From Bog-532 sp036495425 (lineage in GTDB: Bacteria > Actinomycetota > Actinomycetes > Streptosporangiales > Streptosporangiaceae), in assembly GCA_036495425.1 (NCBI GenBank), contig DASXMW010000200.1, positions 1 to 64,000 on the forward strand: a stretch of DNA of 64,000 bases, read 5' to 3'. This document shows positions 1 to 8,118 of this stretch, piece by piece; position 1 is the stretch's first letter; the number at the start of each line of letters is the position of its first letter. Under the pieces are notes generated by a model. It was not told where the DNA came from. It was given only the letters and a program-made list of their open reading frames with translations, and ran no database searches. Both the position numbers and the translations under genes were made by a program.

Positions 1-190
1 GCCCGTTGACGTGCAGTTCGTACATTCCCAGGGCGGTGGCCCGGATCACCGCGCGCGGTGGCACCTCGGGCAGGTCGATCGTGGTCCGGGTCAGGTACGC
101 GGCGCGCGGGCCGAGCTGGGCCCCCTGCTCGCCGGGGCGTATCCACCGGGCACTGGTTCCGCTGACCGTGAAGGCCTCCGTCTGGCTCAA
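1..190 (-). CDS. GH78 alpha-L-rhamnosidase, N-terminal fragment (cut by window edge)
   Basis: About 63 N-terminal residues are visible; the rest lies beyond base 1. They read as a beta-rich accessory domain ending RATALGMYELHVNG, which matches the signature around A-L-G-x-Y-E-L-x-x-N-G in the N-terminal domain of bacterial family GH78 alpha-L-rhamnosidases. These enzymes release terminal L-rhamnose from glycosides. I chose the TTG start at 190 because a GGAAAGGA-type ribosome site lies about 9 nt upstream; a GTG at 220 is an in-frame alternative. The gene starts 46 nt after the permease stop on the same strand, so it is probably the distal gene of the sugar-transporter operon. The catalytic domain is not visible, so the family call rests only on the N-terminal motif and on the GH106-like neighbour. 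Confidence 0.6.
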   Translation of the reverse strand, partial: MSQTEAFTVSGTSARWIRPGEQGAQLGPRAAYLTRTTIDLPEVPPRAVIRATALGMYELHVNG

Positions 191-236
191 CTCCTGGCAT
201 CCTTTCCGTCGGCCCGGCACGGGCCCGGTTGCTGGG

Positions 237-1106
237 TCACAGTTTGAGCGCGCCGTCGGTGATCCCGGCCACGAAGTAGCGCATGGAGACGCCGACCAGC
301 GCGAACAGGGGCAGCATGGTGATCAGGTAGGCGGCGAAGACGGCGCCGGTGCCGGTGCCGCTGATGCCCTGGGCACTGACGAACCCCTGCAGCCCGGCCG
401 AGATCGTGTACTTGTGGTAGTCCTGCAGCACGATCTCGGGCCACAGGTAGTCGCCCCAGATGTTGATGGTCATCAAGATCGCGCCAGTGAGGATGATCGG
501 CCGGGTCAGCGGGGCCACCACCCGCAGCAGCACCTGCCACTCGCGGGCCCCGTCCAGCCGGGCGCTCTGCAGCAGCTCGTCCGGGATCTGCTCGAAGAAG
601 CCGCGGAACAGCAGCACCAGCAGGGGCTGGGCGCTGGCCGCGTACGGCAGGATCAGCGCCCACCAGCCGTTGTAGAAGCCGAACGTCTTCATCAGCAGGA
701 ACAGCGGGATGATGGTCAGGGTCCACGGGATCATCAGCAGGCCGAGGTAGGCCAGGAACACAACGGACTTGCCCTTGAACTGGACCTGGGCGAAGGCGTA
801 GGCACCGAGGACCGCGGCCACGACGCCGATCACGATCGCGGCGATGGCCACGATCACCGTGTTCAGCAGCGAGGTGTCGATGCCGGACCAGGCCTGCACG
901 TAGTTGTGCACGTCGAACTGGGTGAACAGGGCGAACACACCATTGCTGGAGATGTTGGCCCCACTCTTCAGCGAGTTCGACAGCACGAACACGATCGGGA
1001 AGTAGGTCAGCACGACCAGCACCGCGCCGCTGGCGATGGTGACCCACCTCAGCGTGTGCCGTCGGCGGCGCGGTGCGGCCAGTGCCGCTAGTGCGGATGT
1101 GCTCAT
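237..1106 (-). CDS. Carbohydrate ABC transporter permease (MalG type, CUT1)
   Basis: This is an inner-membrane permease of 289 residues, the usual length for CUT1 MalG-type subunits. It has one N-terminal membrane helix followed by about five more, and an EAA-type cytoplasmic loop (QSARLDGAREWQVLLRVVAPL) that contacts the ATPase. It should form the translocation pore with the MalF-type protein at 2655-3683 and receive sugar from the lipoprotein at 1117-2613. No ATPase gene is seen here; CUT1 systems of actinomycetes commonly share one MsiK-type ATPase encoded elsewhere. The start lies 10 nt after the binding-protein stop, with no strong ribosome site. Given the rhamnosidase genes on both sides, a rhamnoside or rhamnose-oligosaccharide substrate is inferred. 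Confidence 0.9.
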   Translation of the reverse strand: MSTSALAALAAPRRRRHTLRWVTIASGAVLVVLTYFPIVFVLSNSLKSGANISSNGVFALFTQFDVHNYVQAWSGIDTSLLNTVIVAIAAIVIGVVAAVLGAYAFAQVQFKGKSVVFLAYLGLLMIPWTLTIIPLFLLMKTFGFYNGWWALILPYAASAQPLLVLLFRGFFEQIPDELLQSARLDGAREWQVLLRVVAPLTRPIILTGAILMTINIWGDYLWPEIVLQDYHKYTISAGLQGFVSAQGISGTGTGAVFAAYLITMLPLFALVGVSMRYFVAGITDGALKL

Positions 1107-1116
1107 GCGGAGGGGC

Positions 1117-2613
1117 TCACTTGTACTTCGACAGGTCGACGTTGTTCTGCTTGGCGTAGGCCTGGGCCCCTGTGTTCAGGTTCTGATCCCACTGCGAGGC
1201 GAACGAGGAGAAGCTGGTGCCGCCGGACAGGTAGGAGGACAGGAAGCGCAGGCCGGTGTTGGTGGTGTTGGTGGAGAGCACGTCGTCCAGGGCGATGTCG
1301 ACCACGATGGCCGGGGCCTTGGCCGGTACCAGGGAGGCCAGGCCGGGCACGTCCGGCACCGATGCGCCCTTCACGGTCGGGATGTCGGCTCCGCCCTGGC
1401 CCCAGTCCTTGACCTCAGCCCCGATGTGCTGCGGGGTGAAGAGCCAGGCCATGAAGTTCATGACCGTCTTGGTCTTGGCCGGGGTCATGGTGTGGTCGGC
1501 CTTCTGCGAGGTGATCGACCACTGGCCGTCACCGTTGGGGCCGCCGATGACGCCCTTGGTGCTGACGCCGGTGGCGTAGGGGGTGGTCGCCTTGGTGATC
1601 GGCGGCTCGGCGAACAGGCCGTACTTGCCGCTGAAGCCGGCCGTGTTGAGCTGCGGGATGAACCAGCTGCCACCCCAGAGCATGGCCACCTTGCCCTGGA
1701 CCAGCAGCGACTGCGGGGACAGCGGCGGGCTGACCGTGCTCGGGGTGGAGCAGGCGTCGTAGCTGCTGCCGCCCTTGAGCATGTAGGGCCGCATGGCGCC
1801 GAGCAGCTTCCAGACCTCGGCGTAGCGCGGGTTGTTCATGCTGATGATGTTCTTGGTGACCCCGACCGCCACGTCGAGGCCGCTGGTGACCTGCGACTTG
1901 CTGACCACGAACTTGCTCAGTTCCGGGGTCAGCAGCGAGGTGCTGGCCAGCCGCTCGTACCAGGACGGATTACAGGGGCCGCCGTCGGCGAACATGAACG
2001 GGGTGACGCCGGACTGCTTCAGCTTGGCCATGTCGCTCATCAGCCCGGCCCAGTCCGCGGGCGGCCCGCTGATGCCGGCCTTGCTGAAGGCCGCCTTGCT
2101 GTAGAAGAAGGCGGTCTCGACGTTCGACCCGAGCAGGATCTGCATCTCCCCGTTGGGGGAGGTCATGTAGGGGATCGTGGCCTTGGTGAACAGGTCCAGC
2201 CACCTGGTGTTGCCCGCCACGTACGGGTTCGGCTTCTCCAGGTAGGGCTTCAGGTCCTGCAGGATGCCCTTGGGGATGGAACCCGACAGCAGCGGGTTGT
2301 ACTGCTGCCAGACGATGTCCGGGGCATCACCGCCGGACGCCTGGGAGACCAGCGTCGCGTTGGCGGTGACGATCGCCGAGGTCGGGTTGGGCTGCCACTC
2401 CACGCTGACGTTCGGGTGTTTCGACTCGTATTCCTGCGTGAATTTCTGCAGGCTGGCATTCTGCGGTGAGCTGATGGGCCCGGTATTGGGCGGCAGGATG
2501 GCCCGGATGCTGACGCTGTTCCCGGAATTACCGCTGCCGCCACTGCACGCGGCGGCCAGCAAGGCCGCGACGGTCATCACGGGCAGCGCATAGAGTTTGC
2601 GATTGATCTTCAT
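1117..2613 (-). CDS. Sugar ABC transporter substrate-binding lipoprotein
   Basis: This 498-residue extracytoplasmic binding protein belongs to the family-1 solute-binding proteins. The N-terminus is a lipoprotein signal: basic MKINRKLY, a hydrophobic stretch and the lipobox LAAAC with the lipidated Cys at residue 23, followed by a Gly/Ser/Asn-rich tether. The body has the features of CUT1 sugar binders, including a WGGSW segment near the middle. It is the middle gene of a transporter operon, 41 nt after the MalF-type permease and 10 nt before the MalG-type permease. The ligand is inferred to be a rhamnose-containing sugar from the adjacent glycosidases, not from any residue seen here. Confidence 0.92.
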   Translation of the reverse strand: MKINRKLYALPVMTVAALLAAACSGGSGNSGNSVSIRAILPPNTGPISSPQNASLQKFTQEYESKHPNVSVEWQPNPTSAIVTANATLVSQASGGDAPDIVWQQYNPLLSGSIPKGILQDLKPYLEKPNPYVAGNTRWLDLFTKATIPYMTSPNGEMQILLGSNVETAFFYSKAAFSKAGISGPPADWAGLMSDMAKLKQSGVTPFMFADGGPCNPSWYERLASTSLLTPELSKFVVSKSQVTSGLDVAVGVTKNIISMNNPRYAEVWKLLGAMRPYMLKGGSSYDACSTPSTVSPPLSPQSLLVQGKVAMLWGGSWFIPQLNTAGFSGKYGLFAEPPITKATTPYATGVSTKGVIGGPNGDGQWSITSQKADHTMTPAKTKTVMNFMAWLFTPQHIGAEVKDWGQGGADIPTVKGASVPDVPGLASLVPAKAPAIVVDIALDDVLSTNTTNTGLRFLSSYLSGGTSFSSFASQWDQNLNTGAQAYAKQNNVDLSKYK

Positions 2614-2654
2614 AGGCTCCTTCGCCTACTTTCTGCTCGTTAGGCCAAATGGAT

Positions 2655-3683
2655 TTAGGTGCGCGGCCGCAAGGTGCGCATGATGATGATCGTGAAGATG
2701 AGCATCGCGATGAAGAGCACGGTGCCGATGGCCATTCCGTAGCCGTACTGGCTATTCTGGAACGCCGACTGGTACATATCCAGGCCCGGCACGTAGGTGG
2801 CGTTACCGGGTCCGCCGTTGGTCAGCAGCAGAATGGGAATGAAATTCTGCACGCTGTAGACGCCGGCCAGGATCGTGACGATCCGGAACTGCGGCATCAG
2901 CAGGGGAATGTCGATGGCGAAGACACGGCGCAGCCGGCCGACCCCGTCGACCCGGCTGGCCTCGAGGATCTCGCGCGGCAGGTGCTGGACACCGCCGAGG
3001 AAGATCAGGAAGCCGAGATTGGAGATCCACGGGAATCCGATCAGCAGGATCGAGATCAGGGCCAGGTGCGAGTCGGTCAGCCAGCCCGGCTGGGGCAGGT
3101 GCAGTTCGCCGAGGATGCGGTTGATCAGTCCGTTGGACGGGTTGAGCAGGTAGGCCCACACGTCGATGAGCAGGATGGGCGGCAGCACCACCGGCAGCGT
3201 CAGCAGGTACTTGCCGATGGTGCCGGCCCGGCCGGGCAGGTGGGCCACCACCTCGGCCGCCACGAACTGCGAGACCAGCGTGATGGCGATGCTGCCGATG
3301 ACCAGCAGCACCAGGTTGCGGGCCTCGGCGCCGAAGGTGGACGAGTGGAAGTACTGCGTGAACTGGCCGAAGCCGTCATAGCGGGGGGCCGAGAAGCCGT
3401 CCCAGATGTAGAACCCGCCGACCAGGCTGCGCACGGCCGGGTAGTAGCTGAACAGCCCGATGAGCAGCAGGCTCGGCAGCAGGCAGATGGCGATCGCCTG
3501 GCGGGAGAGCAGGCTCCGCCAGCGCGGCCGGGCGCGCCGCCGGGGCGGCCCGGGCCGTGGGCCGCCGTACGAGGTATCCACGCCAGCGGCCGGCTGGGTG
3601 GTGAGCCCGCCGGCGGCTGGGCTCCCGGCCGTCGCGGCGGCGACGGCCGGCCCGGAACCGCTCCTCCGTTGTTCGTGGACCAA
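2655..3683 (-). CDS. Carbohydrate ABC transporter permease (MalF type, CUT1)
   Basis: This membrane permease of up to 342 residues is the partner of the MalG-type protein at 237-1106. A Pro/Arg-rich cytoplasmic N-terminus (about 75 residues) precedes a first helix at SRQAIAICLLPSLLLIGLF, followed by about five more helices, with the EAA loop at EILEASRVDGVGRLRRVFAI. It is the first gene of the transporter operon. The start is uncertain: no ATG or GTG with a good ribosome site lies near the N-terminus, and the TTG at 3683 is only the longest reasonable choice. Upstream lie an inverted repeat (3856-3893) and a LacI-type operator (3919-3930), so expression probably depends on the LacI protein at 8119. 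Confidence 0.88.
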   Translation of the reverse strand: MVHEQRRSGSGPAVAAATAGSPAAGGLTTQPAAGVDTSYGGPRPGPPRRRARPRWRSLLSRQAIAICLLPSLLLIGLFSYYPAVRSLVGGFYIWDGFSAPRYDGFGQFTQYFHSSTFGAEARNLVLLVIGSIAITLVSQFVAAEVVAHLPGRAGTIGKYLLTLPVVLPPILLIDVWAYLLNPSNGLINRILGELHLPQPGWLTDSHLALISILLIGFPWISNLGFLIFLGGVQHLPREILEASRVDGVGRLRRVFAIDIPLLMPQFRIVTILAGVYSVQNFIPILLLTNGGPGNATYVPGLDMYQSAFQNSQYGYGMAIGTVLFIAMLIFTIIIMRTLRPRT

Positions 3684-3855
3684 AACGAACCACCCGTACT
3701 GTCTGCCGCAGAAACTCAGTGACTGCGGTGGGTTTGCGGGACTTCCCGCACGCAGCGGGAATTGAGCCTTCGGGGTGCTCCGACATTATTGAAGGCTGCG
3801 TTTTAGGGCAGCATTGAATAACGCCGTAAAAATGTGTTGAGCATGCGGAGCTAAT

Positions 3856-3893
3856 GACACGTCGTACACTATTGCGGCGCGACCTGACGTGTC
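3856..3893. promoter_or_regulatory. 8-bp inverted repeat upstream of transporter operon
   Basis: GACACGTC at 3856-3863 and its exact complement GACGTGTC at 3886-3893 are spaced 30 bp centre to centre, about three helical turns. The 276-nt intergene holding them is clearly more AT-rich than the flanking genes. The spacing suits two protein dimers on the same helix face better than a hairpin. No known regulator is assigned. Confidence 0.35.
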
Positions 3894-3918
3894 CTAATTG
3901 TTATTTATCGTATTTTTA

Positions 3919-3930
3919 TGAATCGTTCCA
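3919..3930. promoter_or_regulatory. Putative LacI-family operator before the transporter operon
   Basis: TGAATCGTTCCA matches the common LacI-family palindrome TGAAWCGWTTCA at 11 of 12 positions. Similar sites flank the lacI gene at 7914, 8003 and 8086, which supports one shared regulator. It sits about 236 nt before the permease start, so it may act with the inverted repeat downstream of it. Confidence 0.5.
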
Positions 3931-3959
3931 ACGATCGAACCACATCCTCAGCTTTGGTG

Positions 3960-6900
3960 TCAAGAGTGTGAATGCAGCATTAGCAGAGCTACGGGGCCAA
4001 ACAGGCCGTGGCGGTCCTGGCCACGGGTGACAGCCGGGGTGGGCGACGCGCTGGCCAGGTAACCGGCCAGTGTGCCCCGGACAATTACCTCCAGATCATT
4101 TGCTCCCGGCCGCAGATACGCGGTGATATCGGCTTTGTAAGGGCTCCACGTCAAAGTCGCGGCGGGCCGCTGGTTGACCCGGACCTCGGCGGTGCCGCGG
4201 ACCTGGCCCAGGTCGAGCAGGACCGAGCCACCCGGCCCGGGCGGCTCGACCTGGATGGTCCGGCGGTAGCTGACCCAGCCGCCGAACGAGCCCAGCCCGA
4301 ACCGCGCCCACTCGGCCAGCTCGCCGGGTGCGCTCACCGTCCGGGCCTGGATCGGGCCGCCGAGCAGGCCGCCGCCGCTGTGCCCGCTGGCCGCGTCGAA
4401 CCGCAGGTAGACCACGGTGCCCGCGGGCAGCGGCTTGTCCAGCGCGATCACGTTCTGGCCGGGCTGGATCGGCCGGCCGTCCACGATCGCGGTGAACGGC
4501 ACCTCGGTCGGCACCCGCAGGCTGACCGCGCCGATGGGGGCGGTGAACCGCAGCCACTCGGTCCGGGGGCGCGCCATCGGATGGGGCTGCGCGCTGGGCA
4601 CCAGGTCGAGGACCACGCCGTGGCTGGCCGCGTCCCGGTTCAGCCAGGCCGACCGGGGCAGCGGGTGCGGCCGGGCCCGCAGGCAGACCCACCTCGGGTC
4701 CAGCCACTGCTCACGGCGCAGCCGCACCGGGACGGCCGCGCCGTCCCGGGTCGCCGTCCAGCTCTCATCGGTCAGCACGCCGAGGCCGCCGTCGCGGGCG
4801 GGCACCGAGTCGGCCAGCGCCGCGACCCCGCGGCCGAGGTCCTGGATCTCCAGGGTCAGCTCGTTCCGGCCCGGGACCAGGTCACCGGCCAGGTCGTAGG
4901 GATGGACCGCGGGCCGCCGCTGTTTGGCGTATGGCTCGAACGCACCCTGGCGGCCGGCCTCCCGGCCGTTGACCAGGACCGTGCACGGCCCCTCCGATCC
5001 CACCTGGACCCGCGCCTGGGCTGGCACCGCGTCGATCACGAACGTGGTGGTGAACCGCACGGTGGTGGAGGCACGGGTGCCGTCAGCCGGCTCCAGCCAC
5101 TCTGGGCGCCGGTACCGGGCCGGGTCGGTCACGATCGCGAACGAAGCGCGCAGCGCGGCCGGGTCCGGGGCGCCGCCGGCCGGGCGGCCGAGCCAGATCT
5201 CGGCTTCCACCGGACCGGGCCTGGCGCCGGCCGGGGACCGCGTCCAGTACCCGGAGCCGGTGACCGGCACCGGCTGGCCGTTCAGGAACACCCGGCGCTC
5301 GGCGTCGGCCCCCACCATCAGGGCCCGTTCCGCGCCGGCGGGCAGGTCGAGCAGGCAGCGGACCGCGACCCACTCCCCCGGGCCCACGTCCGGCCAGAGC
5401 AGGAACTCCTCCGGCACCGAGCCCTTGGGGCCCAGGTTGTCAAAATGGATGGGGTCCTTCCTGATGCCCCGCGACAGCGAGAACTCACCGTCCCGCCAGC
5501 CGGGGCCGTCCGGGCCAATTGGCCCGGTGCAGGTGGCCTGCGGCCCCCGGACCTGCACGTACGGGCCGAAGGTGGCCAGGGCCGGGCGCCACTCCGGTTC
5601 GGCCGGCGGCTCCGTCCCGGCCGGTGCCGGCCCGGGCGGTCCCCCGGCGTGCTCGACCGACCAGACCTCGATGGGCAGCGTGCCCGTGACCCCGGCGTCG
5701 CCGAGGTCGCCCCACTGGTTGTCCAGGGTCGACCGGGCCTCTATCTCCCAGTGGCCGTCGAGCTCGATGCGGGCGGCCAGCTCACCCCGGGGCGGCCGGG
5801 TGGCCGGCGGCAGCCCGTCCGACAGGACGACGACCGACATCGGGCCGTCCTCGAACGGCACGTCCAGGCTCAGCTCGCCGCCGGGGCGCTCACGGGCGGC
5901 CACATCCTCCCGGGCTCCGGAGCGAGGATCCCAGCGCTGGGCCCGGGCGCCGGGGGCGCCGGTGACGGTCACGTGCGCGACCCGGTCGCCGGCCGGGACG
6001 AACCGGTATCCCTCTCTGGCCCGTCCCTCCCAGTAGCCCCGCCAGGTGAACCGGCCCGCGATGCGATCCTCGTGGCTGTGCCCGGGGACCAGCGGTATCG
6101 AGGTGCCGGTCTGCTCGTCGTGGGCGGCCAGCAGCAGCACCAGTGCGTCGCCGACCCGGCGCAGCAGGTACGGCACGTCGGCCTCGACCGCGACCGGCCC
6201 GCGCCGGAGCCGGGGCACCACCGCGGCGGCCGATTCGGTCCCGGTGATCAGCCCGCGCTCCACGGCCTGGGTGAAGGCGGCCCCGCCACCGTGGTCCGGC
6301 CCGGTGAACAGGGACGGGACGGTCCCGGCCGCCACCACGGTCCCGCCGGCCTCGGCGAACGCGGCCAGCCGGCCGGCCAGGCGGTCGCCGAGCACGGTGA
6401 CGCCGGGCAGGATGATGTTGCGGAACGCTCCGCCCGCCACCCGCCAGGTGTCCCCGTCGAGCTGGCCCGCGGTCAGCGTCGGCTCGTCGAAGATCTCGTA
6501 GTCGGTCCCGGCCCGGTCCAGGACGCCGGGACGCTCGTCGAACCAGGCGGTCGACCCGTTGAGCTGGTTGTAGAGGCCGGAGGCGGCTCGCGCGGCCGGC
6601 CGCGGCCCGGCCAGCGTGACGTCGGCCTGCGCGGTCTGCGTGGGGTAGAGCAGGATCGTGTCGGCCACCAGCTGGCCCGCGCTCAGCAGCTGGCACAGCC
6701 GGGTCACCGCGCCCGAGAACACGTGGTAATCGGGCCAGTAGGGCTGGCGCCAGCAGGTGGACGGGGGCGCCCATTCCCACCAGCCGCCGGCCGTCGAGTA
6801 GTAGACGGCGTGCGGGTCGTACAAGGTGGCGCCCCGGCGCAGGAACGGGCCCAGCCAGTCGTAGGTCTCCTCCAGCGTGCCACCCCAGCCCGAGGAGTGG

Positions 6901-7856
6901 AACGCCTCGATCCAGGTCCGCGGGTGGCCGCCCGCGTGGGCCAGTGAGCTGTGCAGCTTCGGGTCGCCCCAGTGGTCGCTGCCCGGGGCGGTGAACCGCC
7001 GGTGGGTGGCCAGGTAGTCGCCGTAGAGCTCGACGCTGCCGGCCGGGTCGCCCTCGCGGGCGGGTGACTGCTGGTCGAACCCGGCGATCAGGCCGGCCTG
7101 GTTGGCCCAGGCCGCGTACGGCGCGAAGAACGCCTGGCCGGCCAGTTCGGCGCGGTGGGCGTGGTAGTCGCGGCGCACCCGGCGGGCCTCGTCGCTGTCG
7201 CCCTCCCACAGGAACGGGAGCCGCTCCCGCAGGTCGTACCCGTACTCCCGGGCGAACGAGCTCGCGAAGTCCTTGCCCCAGGACGGCAGGTGGGGCAGTT
7301 CGTCCTGGAACAGCCCGGTGATCACCGAGCCGAACCACGCCCCGGCCCGGCGGCGGAACTCCCCCAGCACGGTGTCGACAAGCACCCGGCAGGCCTCGGG
7401 GTCGTAGTAGTCGAAGCCCCGGGACTCGACCTGGGCGGTGCCGGTGCCCGAGCGCACCAGTTCCTGCCCGGTCCAGTCCGGGTGGGCGCTGGTGAGCTGG
7501 CCCTGGAAGTTGGCCCCGGAGAAACCGAACTGGTCATAGAGCCAGAAGTGGAAGCCGAGGCGCTCGGCGTCGGCGCAGGCGGCCAGGAAGATCTCCCACC
7601 AGGCGTCGCTGAGGAAGGGCGGGTCGTCGGCCAGCGAGCCGTACAGCGGCCCGCGCGGGGCCAGGCACATCACCACGGCCTGGGTCACGCCCTGGGCACA
7701 GAGCTGCTCCAGCTGCCAGCGCAGCCGGGCCTGGTCCAGCCGTTCGCCGCTCCACCACCAGATGGGTACCGGCCCGTACCGCGGGTCGGGCCGTTCGAAG
7801 CCACGGGCCAGCCTGGTGGCATCGCCGGGGCTGTCCGCCGTCGGCCACGCGCCCAC
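3960..7856 (-). CDS. Large glycoside hydrolase, GH106-like alpha-L-rhamnosidase
   Basis: A 1298-residue protein. The N-terminal third has the look of GH106 TIM-barrel enzymes: PVPIWWWSGERL, then PFLSDAWWEIFLAACADAER, then GFHFWLYDQFGFSGANFQG, and an acidic segment GLFQDELPHLPSWG that could carry catalytic carboxylates. The C-terminal half is made of beta-sandwich modules, including galactose-binding-like repeats. No signal peptide is visible, so it probably acts in the cytoplasm on imported oligosaccharide. The GTG at 7856 is preferred because GGAGG lies 7 nt upstream; a TTG at 7910 would extend it by 18 residues. It lies divergent from the LacI gene, with an operator 57 nt upstream. The family call is by motif; other GH106-like subgroups are possible. 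Confidence 0.72.
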   Translation of the reverse strand: MGAWPTADSPGDATRLARGFERPDPRYGPVPIWWWSGERLDQARLRWQLEQLCAQGVTQAVVMCLAPRGPLYGSLADDPPFLSDAWWEIFLAACADAERLGFHFWLYDQFGFSGANFQGQLTSAHPDWTGQELVRSGTGTAQVESRGFDYYDPEACRVLVDTVLGEFRRRAGAWFGSVITGLFQDELPHLPSWGKDFASSFAREYGYDLRERLPFLWEGDSDEARRVRRDYHAHRAELAGQAFFAPYAAWANQAGLIAGFDQQSPAREGDPAGSVELYGDYLATHRRFTAPGSDHWGDPKLHSSLAHAGGHPRTWIEAFHSSGWGGTLEETYDWLGPFLRRGATLYDPHAVYYSTAGGWWEWAPPSTCWRQPYWPDYHVFSGAVTRLCQLLSAGQLVADTILLYPTQTAQADVTLAGPRPAARAASGLYNQLNGSTAWFDERPGVLDRAGTDYEIFDEPTLTAGQLDGDTWRVAGGAFRNIILPGVTVLGDRLAGRLAAFAEAGGTVVAAGTVPSLFTGPDHGGGAAFTQAVERGLITGTESAAAVVPRLRRGPVAVEADVPYLLRRVGDALVLLLAAHDEQTGTSIPLVPGHSHEDRIAGRFTWRGYWEGRAREGYRFVPAGDRVAHVTVTGAPGARAQRWDPRSGAREDVAARERPGGELSLDVPFEDGPMSVVVLSDGLPPATRPPRGELAARIELDGHWEIEARSTLDNQWGDLGDAGVTGTLPIEVWSVEHAGGPPGPAPAGTEPPAEPEWRPALATFGPYVQVRGPQATCTGPIGPDGPGWRDGEFSLSRGIRKDPIHFDNLGPKGSVPEEFLLWPDVGPGEWVAVRCLLDLPAGAERALMVGADAERRVFLNGQPVPVTGSGYWTRSPAGARPGPVEAEIWLGRPAGGAPDPAALRASFAIVTDPARYRRPEWLEPADGTRASTTVRFTTTFVIDAVPAQARVQVGSEGPCTVLVNGREAGRQGAFEPYAKQRRPAVHPYDLAGDLVPGRNELTLEIQDLGRGVAALADSVPARDGGLGVLTDESWTATRDGAAVPVRLRREQWLDPRWVCLRARPHPLPRSAWLNRDAASHGVVLDLVPSAQPHPMARPRTEWLRFTAPIGAVSLRVPTEVPFTAIVDGRPIQPGQNVIALDKPLPAGTVVYLRFDAASGHSGGGLLGGPIQARTVSAPGELAEWARFGLGSFGGWVSYRRTIQVEPPGPGGSVLLDLGQVRGTAEVRVNQRPAATLTWSPYKADITAYLRPGANDLEVIVRGTLAGYLASASPTPAVTRGQDRHGLFGPVALLMLHSHS

Positions 7857-7913
7857 CCAACCACCTCCGGATTCGCCACGCTGCCAGTCACGCCGAGGGG
7901 CTTTCCGCAATGA

Positions 7914-7925
7914 TGAATCGTTTTA
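7914..7925. promoter_or_regulatory. Putative LacI-family operator before the GH106-like gene
   Basis: TGAATCGTTTTA matches TGAAWCGWTTCA at 11 of 12 positions and lies 57 nt before the GTG start of the glycosidase on the minus strand. A bound repressor here would overlap or block its promoter. Confidence 0.5.
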
Positions 7926-8002
7926 ATCAGAGCGTCAAGAATTTCGGGCCAGTAATCATTTTCTGACCGGGCAGGTCCAGCCGGTCGCGCTCGGTGTATA
8001 GT

Positions 8003-8014
8003 TGAAACGTTTCG
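8003..8014. promoter_or_regulatory. Putative LacI-family operator in the divergent intergene
   Basis: TGAAACGTTTCG contains a perfect 10-bp palindrome (8004-8013) and matches TGAAWCGWTTCA at 11 of 12 positions. It is central between the divergent glycosidase and lacI genes, where it could repress both directions. Confidence 0.6.
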
Positions 8015-8085
8015 GTGAGGTAGGGCAGCGACGGCCGGATTTCGCGGGACCGGCGAGCCGAGTCAGTGGCTGCCAATTCGTTTGA

Positions 8086-8097
8086 TAGAACGTTTCC
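8086..8097. promoter_or_regulatory. Weak LacI-type half operator before lacI
   Basis: TAGAACGTTTCC matches the operator pattern at 9 of 12 positions, with an intact CGTTTC half. It lies 21 nt before the lacI start codon and may serve autoregulation. Confidence 0.3.
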
Positions 8098-8118
8098 GAA
8101 TGCCTGCCGGAGGGGTGC

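Noticed and set aside
6..1091. Long plus-strand open frame over the MalG-type permease
   Set aside because: It is rich in Gln, Asp, His and Arg, has no motif, and lies antisense to a clear permease with membrane helices and the EAA loop. It is a high-GC frame shadow.
3795..3812. GCTGC/GCAGC stem-loop in the transporter promoter region
   Set aside because: Only five base pairs with an 8-nt loop; too weak to call a terminator.
4008..6947. 979-codon plus-strand frame antisense to the GH106-like gene
   Set aside because: Composition is Arg/Gly/Pro-rich without any family motif, and the opposite strand encodes a coherent glycosidase.
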